Source: Candidatus Bathyarchaeota archaeon
GTDB lineage: Archaea > Asgardarchaeota > Lokiarchaeia > Sigyniarchaeales > Sigyniarchaeaceae
DNA length: 5,174 bases
Direction of reading: 5' to 3'
Assembly (NCBI GenBank): GCA_014729935.1
Contig: WJJB01000063.1
Span: 1 to 5,174 of the forward strand
The notes under the pieces are model-generated. The model worked only from the letters and a program-made list of their open reading frames with translations. It was not told the origin of the DNA and made no database searches. Shown piece by piece: positions 1-5,174 of this stretch (position 1 is the first letter of the stretch; every line of letters begins with the position of its first letter). A program made the position numbers and the translations under genes.

Positions 1-1884
1 ATGTGCATCAAATTGCTTTTTCTCCCCTTGATCTATCGTTTCTATCCAATCAACAGTGCCATTTTCCTCCTTCTTGAATTGCAAGGACACGAGGCTACCT
101 GTTTTCCTGCTGAAGGTTGCTCGGAGGGCTTGATTGCCGATGGTGATGGTATCCGTGCCCTCATTGGACCTGATGGAGGATATTGTAGTAGCTTTTCCCG
201 CATTGCCTGTCGCTTTTGTGAAATATATCGGAATGAATGAAAAGGGTGGTAATGAATATGGGAATGCGATTCGCGTCGGTAACTCGTACAGGGGTTCACC
301 TGGGCACTTGACACCCGGAAGAATGGTGATTGCCAAGCACTCGCCGTCCATCGTGAATCCGGATAACTTCCCGGTCATGTTTACCATTTCACGGGGGAAC
401 TCGATGATGGTTTGCTGTTGCCACGAAGTCGGATTGAACAGGAGCACCTTGACCATTCGTTCATCATTCGTGGACTTGACACCCATCCTTTTCGTTACCT
501 CATGGATGGAAGGCACAGGTACATGCTTGGCAATGGAATCAAATGCTTGATCCACTATCTTTTCATGTGCTTCCATTTGCCAGCACCAAATATCCCAACT
601 TTCATCATATAACTCGGGAATGCACGTGCCAGGTAACACGTCATGGAATTGCTGCATCAAGGTCATCTTCCACGATTCTATCAACATGTCCATTGGATAA
701 GTAAATCCAGCATTCATGCATGCGATCACGCAAAGCGCTTCAATGGACGGTAAGATCCATTCATTATAACGGTTCATGCGTTTCACGAGTCCTTGAGACG
801 TGAGAGTGCCACGGTGGTATTCAAGATAAAGCTCATCTCGCCAGACCGGTAATGCATCCCCCACCTCCTCTTCCATCATTTTGAAAAAGGTGCCTGCAGT
901 CCCGAGAGTGAGGTATCCTTCCCTATGGAGAAACAAGCGTTCCTGCACTTCCTCACCGGTGGGTCCGTGACCTCCATCCCCCTTTCCATACAAGTGTATC
1001 ACCCACGGGTTCTCATTTCTCGAAAAACGACCGGAATATTCATCGGAAGGAGTCTCATACGTGAATCTCTTATCTTTTGAGCTTGGTGCCTCACTTGATG
1101 CTCGAAGTAATGCCCGGGTCCAAGGACTCTTTCCCTTATCACCAGTGAAGCAATCTGCCAGCACCCTTGACCCATCTGGTGATTCCCACCAGAAGGTCCT
1201 GAAGGGGAATCGGTTGGTATCGTTCCACGAGAGTTTCAAGGTGAGAAACCGGGAGCCACCGCTCTTGGCAAGAATCTGGGGCAGGGAGCTAGTAAATCCG
1301 AATGCATCTGGTAACCACTCGATGGTTGCGAGCTTGTTGAAATGTTTCTTAAGGAATAGCTGCCCGTGCAACCGTTGCCGGACCCACGCTTCCCCGGAGG
1401 GCATGTGCGCATCTGCCTCAACCCAAGAACCCCCGACCAATTCGAAACGTCCGGTTTTCACCGCATTCTTCATGCGATCGAACAGCGCTGGATGCCTGAG
1501 AAGGCACCATTCAAGCAGGAGGCTTTGCGATGTAGAGAAAGTAAACTCGGGTATCTGTTCTACATGCGTGCAAGCCTTCTCATATGTGATTCTGGCTTTC
1601 TCGGTTGTTTGGATGTAACGCCATAACCATGCAACATCGATGTGAGATTGGCCGACATGCACCTGCTTCGAGGGATCCATGTTATCATGGTCCACGGCGA
1701 TTATTGTATCTTTCCATTTCCCAAGCCATCTTTGTTGCAATGACGCATCATTTGCCTTGGAGATCCAATCCATTGGATCATCTGGTTGCATTTCCTCGCC
1801 TTCCCGCTGGTAATCACCCTCGATATCACGTTTCGAGCCGGAATAATGACCCGTGCTAGATCTCTCGTGAAATAGCCGTTTCAT
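1..1884 (-). CDS. GH38 alpha-mannosidase, N-terminal 628 residues (C-terminus beyond window)
   Basis: Family GH38 enzymes are zinc-dependent retaining alpha-mannosidases that release mannose from glycans. The reading frame is open without a stop from ATG 1884 to the left edge. Visible family landmarks, in order: QSHIDVAWLW at residues 79-88, with His81 and Asp83 as expected zinc ligands; WLPDAFGF at 190-197, with Asp193 at the catalytic nucleophile position; GKGDGGHGPT at 300-309, a variant of the family's Gly-rich GDGGGGPT; QQFHDVLPGT at 411-420, with His414 as the expected fourth zinc ligand. The LLFNPTSW segment (481-488) opens the C-terminal beta-sandwich part, and a further beta-rich segment (IGNQALRATF, 582-591) runs toward the edge. 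Family members usually have 850-1050 residues, so roughly a third is missing. No signal peptide or membrane segment is seen, suggesting a cytoplasmic enzyme. The start is the only one supported upstream: an in-frame TAA lies 9 bases before it. The first 70 or so residues are a polar extension before the catalytic domain, so Met32 or Met38 remain alternatives. Exact linkage specificity cannot be told. Confidence 0.95.
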   Translation of the reverse strand, partial: MKRLFHERSSTGHYSGSKRDIEGDYQREGEEMQPDDPMDWISKANDASLQQRWLGKWKDTIIAVDHDNMDPSKQVHVGQSHIDVAWLWRYIQTTEKARITYEKACTHVEQIPEFTFSTSQSLLLEWCLLRHPALFDRMKNAVKTGRFELVGGSWVEADAHMPSGEAWVRQRLHGQLFLKKHFNKLATIEWLPDAFGFTSSLPQILAKSGGSRFLTLKLSWNDTNRFPFRTFWWESPDGSRVLADCFTGDKGKSPWTRALLRASSEAPSSKDKRFTYETPSDEYSGRFSRNENPWVIHLYGKGDGGHGPTGEEVQERLFLHREGYLTLGTAGTFFKMMEEEVGDALPVWRDELYLEYHRGTLTSQGLVKRMNRYNEWILPSIEALCVIACMNAGFTYPMDMLIESWKMTLMQQFHDVLPGTCIPELYDESWDIWCWQMEAHEKIVDQAFDSIAKHVPVPSIHEVTKRMGVKSTNDERMVKVLLFNPTSWQQQTIIEFPREMVNMTGKLSGFTMDGECLAITILPGVKCPGEPLYELPTRIAFPYSLPPFSFIPIYFTKATGNAGKATTISSIRSNEGTDTITIGNQALRATFSRKTGSLVSLQFKKEENGTVDWIETIDQGEKKQFDAH

Positions 1885-1886
1885 GG

Positions 1887-2060
1887 TTAATTAAGTGCAT
1901 CGTGCATGAATACCTTTCCTTTCGACTCGAACCCGTGATCACGTGCTTGCATGTTCATAGCAGGGATTTCAACTCCACCTGCTCCTTTACTTTCAGACTT
2001 GATCTTCATCTTCTTCATCATACTGGATGCCGGATTGGAGAGTATCACGTGGATCAACAT
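1887..2060 (-). CDS. Possible 57-residue hypothetical protein just upstream of the mannosidase
   Basis: I do not recognise this protein. From ATG 2060 the frame encodes 57 residues, starting MLIHVILSNP and ending VFMHDALN, and its TAA leaves only 2 bases (CC) before the mannosidase ATG. That tight junction is what one expects for co-translated operon partners. The middle is basic and Met-rich (SSMMKKMKIK), followed by a Gly-rich turn; there is no membrane segment or signal peptide. The same frame stays open upstream to 2318, but there it lies antisense to the start of the aminotransferase, so a longer form is unlikely. An AT-rich stretch about 30 bases upstream (2089-2097) could be a promoter. 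With no homology evidence, this could equally be a chance ORF in the leader of the mannosidase mRNA. Confidence 0.3.
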   Translation of the reverse strand: MLIHVILSNPASSMMKKMKIKSESKGAGGVEIPAMNMQARDHGFESKGKVFMHDALN

Positions 2061-2093
2061 GCCTTCTCCAACCCGTTGAATGATGGATGAAAA

Positions 2094-2111
2094 TTCAAAA
2101 GGCTTTTTGAA
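2094..2111. repeat. AT-rich inverted repeat in the divergent promoter region
   Basis: TTCAAAA at 2094-2100 and its exact reverse complement TTTTGAA at 2105-2111 flank a 4-base spacer GGCT. The centre lies about 33 bases before the aminotransferase ATG and a similar distance or slightly more before the candidate 57-residue ORF at 2060 on the other strand. The position fits an operator or an AT-rich core promoter element serving either direction. The arms are only 7 bases, so chance is possible. Confidence 0.3.
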
Positions 2112-2135
2112 AGGGAATGAATAGTTGATGCACCC

Positions 2136-3296
2136 ATGATCGAACGATGGATTCAAGCCCTGTTCAATCTCAAGGACTTGGCAGCAGGCAAGCCCGGGAC
2201 CGTGTTCCTCAGCAATTGCGATCCCCCTGCCTATGGCATCCCGCCGTCTCGCATCTTGCAGGAAATCCTTGCAAAGCTTGATGTCAATGATCTCGCTCGC
2301 TATCCAAAGAACTTCCATGGCACGGAGGCATTAATCGGTGGAATCAAGGAGAGGGTGTTGAAGCGGACCGGGATTACCGTGGAACGGGACCACATCATTG
2401 TAACGAACGGCGTGTCTGAAGCTTTCGACTTGATAGCAAGGACATGCAGGGGTGGTAGGTTCCTGGTGCAGGATCCATTCTACTATCTAATGGTCGAGAT
2501 ATTCCGTTTTCACGGTACCGTGATGCTGTACCCGTGTGTTGAGGAGCAGGAATGGCACCCGGATATCGACCTCCTTCGTGCTATCTTGGAAAACAGTGAC
2601 GCACGCTTTGACTTCCTGTCGATCATCACGCCAAATAATCCCACGGGTGCAGTGTATCCCCGATCTGTATTGAAGCAATTGGTTAACTTGGCAGGTGAGC
2701 ACGACTTATTAATCATCACCAACGAGATTTACGATGAATTCAGCGAGAACGAGTTCACATCCGTCCTCTCCATGAGCAAGGACGTTCCCGTCGTGTACTT
2801 GAATGGATTCAGCAAGGGATATCGCTTACCTGGTATGCGTGTTGGATACATGGTGTTTCATGACGCAGAAGGGAGGAAAGCAGGTTTTTGGGAAACGGTT
2901 TCCCACCACGCAAGGTTGCGTTCGGGCGTGAACCTCGCCGGTCAAGCATTTGCTGCAGCCTCGTTGAAGGAACCCGCGTCTGAACGGAATCGAATCATTG
3001 GGGGAGCGTGGGCTAAAAAGCAGGTACTGGAGCACAGGATCGCTCGAAGCAATCTGCTCTCCACCGTTCCATCCCGTGGTGGGACTTTCATCTTGCCCAA
3101 GGTGCCAGTGGACGACCTGCAATTGTGCAAGACGTTACTTGCAAGCCATGGATATTTCGTCTATCCCGGTTCTTGCTTCGGGGAACAAAGTCGAAACCAC
3201 GTGTGTCTCGTGTTCCTGGAATCCGAGGAACATCTCGTGGAAGGCGTGAATGCCATGGAAACCGTGGTGCGGGATATGAGATTATCGTCCACCTAG
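2136..3296 (+). CDS. Class I/II aminotransferase-like PLP protein with altered active site
   Basis: This is a complete 386-residue fold-type-I PLP protein, the usual length for class I aminotransferases, and most like archaeal alanine/aspartate-type enzymes. Landmarks: LSNCDPPAYGIPP (25-37), matching the N-terminal substrate loop; Tyr56; the TNGVSEAF phosphate-binding start (90-97); DPFYY (113-117), with Tyr116 at the ring-stacking position; NNPTG (167-171), with Asn168 contacting the PLP 3'-oxygen; Tyr199; GFSKGYRLPGMRVGY (224-238), with Lys227 as the Schiff-base lysine and Arg235 as the phosphate ligand. Two key positions are changed. NEIY at 196-199 has Asn196 where the family has Asp binding the pyridine nitrogen. 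HVCLVF at 355-360 has Cys357 where the family has the Arg that binds the substrate carboxylate. Each needs a single base change from the usual codon. The ATG is the first possible start after an in-frame TGA at 2118. No signal peptide is seen, so the protein is cytoplasmic. It is transcribed away from the mannosidase and convergent with the sulfatase-like gene, so it stands alone. The substrate is unknown; a divergent transaminase, a lyase or a non-catalytic PLP protein are all open. Confidence 0.93.
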   Translation: MIERWIQALFNLKDLAAGKPGTVFLSNCDPPAYGIPPSRILQEILAKLDVNDLARYPKNFHGTEALIGGIKERVLKRTGITVERDHIIVTNGVSEAFDLIARTCRGGRFLVQDPFYYLMVEIFRFHGTVMLYPCVEEQEWHPDIDLLRAILENSDARFDFLSIITPNNPTGAVYPRSVLKQLVNLAGEHDLLIITNEIYDEFSENEFTSVLSMSKDVPVVYLNGFSKGYRLPGMRVGYMVFHDAEGRKAGFWETVSHHARLRSGVNLAGQAFAAASLKEPASERNRIIGGAWAKKQVLEHRIARSNLLSTVPSRGGTFILPKVPVDDLQLCKTLLASHGYFVYPGSCFGEQSRNHVCLVFLESEEHLVEGVNAMETVVRDMRLSST

Positions 3297-3314
3297 CGTG
3301 ATTTTCAGGCGGTA

Positions 3315-3347
3315 ATGATCAACGTGGTTGCCCCTGATATTGATCAT
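3315..3347. repeat. Inverted repeat at the convergent gene junction
   Basis: ATGATCAA at 3315-3322 and TTGATCAT at 3340-3347 are exact reverse complements separated by 17 bases. Both arms contain the palindrome TGATCA. The structure sits between the converging ends of the aminotransferase and the sulfatase-like gene and touches the latter's TGA stop. It could form a hairpin in either transcript, but it is AT-rich in its stem and has no T-run after it, so a terminator role is only a guess from position. Confidence 0.3.
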
Positions 3348-4924
3348 CATAGATTATTCATGTCATACCATTTTTGGCTGGATTCCTCGTCCACGTTCAC
3401 GCTTTCTCCTGCCATGACCTTGCAAATTTCCTCCCACATGTCGTCCAAGATCTCGGGATGCTCGCTACTGCATTCGCCGGTATCATCCATGGCAGGCGTG
3501 GCATGCACATCCCAGAGCATTTCATATTCTCTCTCTGTGGTTGTCATGTAGTACCATCTTTTGTCGAAGGCCATGACTTGATGGGTGAACCCGCACGTGA
3601 TCACGTTTCGCTGGCGAGGGATGGTCGGTTTCCATGGGCCAAAATCACCTTCCTGCACGAATAAAGGAAACCCATCCACATTTTCAGGTATCCGGTACCC
3701 TTTGAATTCCATTATGGTCGGAAAGATCTCGGCATTTGAAACCAATCGCTGGTCCCTGGTTCCCGCATGTTGCTGGTTTGGAAGTTTTACCAGCAATATC
3801 AAATCATTTAGGTTTGGAAATTGCTTATTTGCCATCTTGCCAATGCATCCATGCTCGCCAAGCTGGTGCCCGTGATCCGAGATGACCACGATAGCGGCAT
3901 CATCGTACAGGTTTGCGTGCTTGAGCGCGTTGATGAAATAACCTAACCAGCGATCGGTAAACTCAACCAAGCTGGCGTAGCTGGCACGCAGGTATCGTAA
4001 TTCTTGCTCGCTGTACACGTGAGTGTAGTCATACGCAGGCCATATGATTTCCCGGTTGCTAATTTCAGCACCTGGCGGAAAGCGTCTTGCCCATTTCATG
4101 CTTGGCAAGTGGTGGTGGGTGAACTGTTGAAGGGGGATGCCGGGCCAGTCTTTCTTCAAGTTTTCCTCACGCGAAATTACTTCAGGTGTCCGTTTCTCTA
4201 GTTTCTCCTTCTCCAAGAAATGATTTCGATAGGTTATGGGCGCGTCGAAAGGTTCGTGGGGGGAGAAAGAGTCCACGCAACAAAAGATCTTGTGCCCATG
4301 ATGCGCGTTTTTCATCACCCAATCCGCAGCGGTTTTGAACAACCGGGCTGCAAGGTAATCCGCCTCGGTTTGTTGTTGGAAAGCCATGTTCATCTGGTAT
4401 CGTTTCATTTGGCTCCAATCGGGAACAGGATCTGGTGGTCCTACCCACCTGGATTTCAACATCATCTTCCCGAGGGATTCCGGCTTGCATTTGTCCAATG
4501 GATCCGCCGTGCCCCACGGATCGACCTCTTGCCCACGGACCCATTCCCAATAATGGTAGCCCCTGTGAAAATTCATGCTTGGCTTGAACTGGTGGTACGT
4601 GTCGGTGATGAACGCGCAGACGTTAAACATGTGGAAATATTCCGCAAGTGTAGTATGATAGGCAGGAATGGGTCCCCATCCATTTGCCTTCACGGGATCC
4701 CCTTTGTACCCTTCCTTGACATTGTGCTTGAACGGAAACGTGCGCTTGCCAGTATGCAGCACCCGTCGGACTGGCAATGTTGGCAAGGATTCTGGGTATG
4801 CGAAATCGAAGATGACGGAATCCCTAGCCAAGGTATCCAAGTGTGGTGTCTCGATCCACGGGTTCCCGTAGCACCCGCAGTGATCCTTGCGCCAAGAATC
4901 CACGATGATAAGAAAGGTTTGCAT
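3347..4924 (-). CDS. Sulfatase-family hydrolase with Thr at the nucleophile position
   Basis: This 525-residue protein belongs to the alkaline phosphatase superfamily, sulfatase family (sulfate or phosphate ester hydrolases). Landmarks from ATG 4924: LIIVDSWRKDHCGCYGN at 5-21, with metal-ligand Asp9; TLPVR at 49-53, aligned with the CxPSR sulfatase signature and followed by VLHTGKR, where Thr49 replaces the Cys or Ser that becomes formylglycine; ITDTYH at 106-111; DSFSPHEPF at 218-226, with His223; VVISDHGHQLGEHG at 346-359, with metal ligands Asp350 and His351; Lys363 just after. The set Asp9, nucleophile, Arg53, His223, Asp350-His351, Lys363 resembles phosphonate monoester hydrolases and phosphodiesterases more than classical arylsulfatases. 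No signal peptide precedes the first strand, so a cytoplasmic enzyme is likely. The frame is open upstream to a TTG at 5101, but those 59 residues resemble nothing, while ATG 4924 starts directly at the conserved strand and lies at the right distance from a TATA-like box. The true substrate ester cannot be told from sequence. Confidence 0.92.
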   Translation of the reverse strand: MQTFLIIVDSWRKDHCGCYGNPWIETPHLDTLARDSVIFDFAYPESLPTLPVRRVLHTGKRTFPFKHNVKEGYKGDPVKANGWGPIPAYHTTLAEYFHMFNVCAFITDTYHQFKPSMNFHRGYHYWEWVRGQEVDPWGTADPLDKCKPESLGKMMLKSRWVGPPDPVPDWSQMKRYQMNMAFQQQTEADYLAARLFKTAADWVMKNAHHGHKIFCCVDSFSPHEPFDAPITYRNHFLEKEKLEKRTPEVISREENLKKDWPGIPLQQFTHHHLPSMKWARRFPPGAEISNREIIWPAYDYTHVYSEQELRYLRASYASLVEFTDRWLGYFINALKHANLYDDAAIVVISDHGHQLGEHGCIGKMANKQFPNLNDLILLVKLPNQQHAGTRDQRLVSNAEIFPTIMEFKGYRIPENVDGFPLFVQEGDFGPWKPTIPRQRNVITCGFTHQVMAFDKRWYYMTTTEREYEMLWDVHATPAMDDTGECSSEHPEILDDMWEEICKVMAGESVNVDEESSQKWYDMNNL

Positions 4925-5102
4925 GAATACCAATTCCCCCCTGCATCTAATAATTATTTGCTCGGAGGATGCTCTCACTAGCGAAATCAACCATGTTCTG
5001 TTTGCATGGCAAGATAAGGAAGGTTTCGCAGCGGGAGTTATTTTCATGATCCACCAACTCTCGCGAATGAAAAGCCGTCCCATTTGTTTAGAGAATGTCA
5101 AA
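4925..5102. other. Upstream region of the sulfatase-like gene
   Basis: This 178-base stretch lies between the sulfatase-like start and a possible upstream gene end. The sulfatase frame runs through it but shows no family similarity, so it is treated as non-coding. It contains the BRE/TATA-like element at 4948-4961 and a run of six G on the minus strand (4936-4941) ending 11 bases before the ATG. The G run is a poor match to a Shine-Dalgarno site. Nothing else was recognised. Confidence 0.5.
4948..4961 (-). promoter_or_regulatory. Candidate archaeal BRE/TATA promoter for the sulfatase-like gene
   Basis: On the minus strand GCAAAT (4961-4956) fits the archaeal BRE pattern RNWAAW and is followed directly by AATTATTA (4955-4948), a TATA-like box. 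The box centre lies 27-28 bases before the A of ATG 4924. Archaeal TATA boxes centre near -26/-27, so transcription would begin at or within a base or two of the ATG, giving a leaderless mRNA. This supports ATG 4924 over the longer TTG 5101 reading. It is the most AT-rich stretch of the upstream region. Confidence 0.5.
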
Positions 5103-5174
5103 CTACCATGCCTTGAACTGAACTACAGGGTGTGGATTCTTCCTAATTCGACCATCCCCGTCCCCGTCGTGGGA
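5103..5174 (-). CDS. Possible C-terminal end of an upstream minus-strand gene (partial)
   Basis: A minus-strand frame enters from the right edge and ends at TAG 5105-5103 after 23 residues. It includes an acidic Asp-Gly repeat (HDGDGDGR) followed by a basic and aromatic tail ending VVQFKAW. The product cannot be recognised. The opposite strand is also open over these bases, and 72 bases are too few to decide, so this is only a possibility. If real, it would be the gene upstream of the sulfatase-like gene on the same strand, 178 bases away. Confidence 0.22.
   Translation of the reverse strand, partial: SHDGDGDGRIRKNPHPVVQFKAW

Larger units (their letters stand above)
1885..2135. other. Divergent intergenic region between mannosidase and aminotransferase genes
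   Basis: This 251-base stretch separates two divergently transcribed genes, so it should contain the promoters of both. It holds an AT-rich inverted repeat near 2094-2111, the 8-base palindrome TTAATTAA at 1887-1894 next to the mannosidase start, and the 10-base palindrome CGTGATCACG at 1934-1943. A minus-strand reading frame crosses most of it and is listed separately. A weak plus-strand frame at 1902-2090 has no supporting feature. No strong Shine-Dalgarno sequence sits at normal spacing before either flanking gene. No tRNA or other RNA gene was recognised. Confidence 0.6.

Noticed and set aside
1061..1618. Plus-strand ORF of 185 residues opposite the mannosidase
   Set aside because: It lies entirely antisense to the GH38 catalytic domain with its conserved motifs and has no domain of its own.
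1921..1938. tRNA T-loop-like GGGTTCGAGTC on the minus strand
   Set aside because: The bases after the loop do not pair with those before it to form a T-stem, and no acceptor, D or anticodon arms can be placed around it.
2061..2318. Long form of the minus-strand ORF reaching into the aminotransferase
   Set aside because: The 2136-2318 part is antisense to conserved N-terminal aminotransferase sequence; only the intergenic 57-residue part is kept as a weak candidate.
3297..3346. Classical intrinsic terminator between the convergent genes
   Set aside because: The inverted repeat there has an AT-rich stem, a 17-base loop and no following T-run on either strand, so it is listed only as a repeat.
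4220..4981. Long plus-strand ORF of 253 residues opposite the sulfatase-like gene
   Set aside because: It is fully antisense to a strand with clear conserved motifs, its sequence has no recognisable domain, and it reads as a shadow of the real gene.
4925..5101. N-terminal extension of the sulfatase-like protein from TTG 5101
   Set aside because: The 59 extra residues show no family similarity or clean signal peptide, and a TATA-like box inside this stretch points to initiation at ATG 4924.

Overview
The window holds three confidently recognised protein-coding genes plus a few weaker signals. Base composition looks roughly balanced, and no RNA gene, CRISPR array, insertion sequence or long repeat was found. 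Two clues lean toward an archaeon: the aminotransferase resembles archaeal alanine/aspartate-type class I enzymes, and the sulfatase-like gene is preceded by a BRE/TATA-like element at the distance expected for a leaderless archaeal transcript. This is an inference; an environmental bacterium is not excluded.

Layout. Positions 1884 to 1, minus strand: the first 628 residues of a GH38 alpha-mannosidase, cut off by the left window edge. Positions 1885-2135: a 251-base divergent intergenic region with an AT-rich inverted repeat and, on the minus strand, a possible 57-residue ORF that stops 2 bases before the mannosidase start. Positions 2136-3296, plus strand: a complete PLP fold-type-I aminotransferase-like protein. 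Positions 3297-3346: a short convergent spacer. Positions 4924-3347, minus strand: a complete 525-residue alkaline-phosphatase-superfamily protein of the sulfatase family. Positions 4925-5102: its upstream region with the promoter candidate. Positions 5103-5174: possibly the tail of another minus-strand gene.

How they may work together. The mannosidase and the sulfatase-like hydrolase both lack a visible signal peptide, so both probably act in the cytoplasm. They could serve intracellular breakdown of a mannose-containing glycan that carries an ester group. The most notable points are two departures from textbook active sites. The sulfatase-like protein has Thr where sulfatases carry the Cys or Ser that becomes formylglycine, so it is more likely a phosphodiesterase or phosphonate-ester-type hydrolase, or an uncharacterised esterase, than a classical sulfatase. 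The aminotransferase-like protein keeps its PLP lysine but has Asn in place of the Asp that contacts the PLP pyridine nitrogen and Cys in place of the Arg that binds the substrate alpha-carboxylate, so it may not be an ordinary transaminase.
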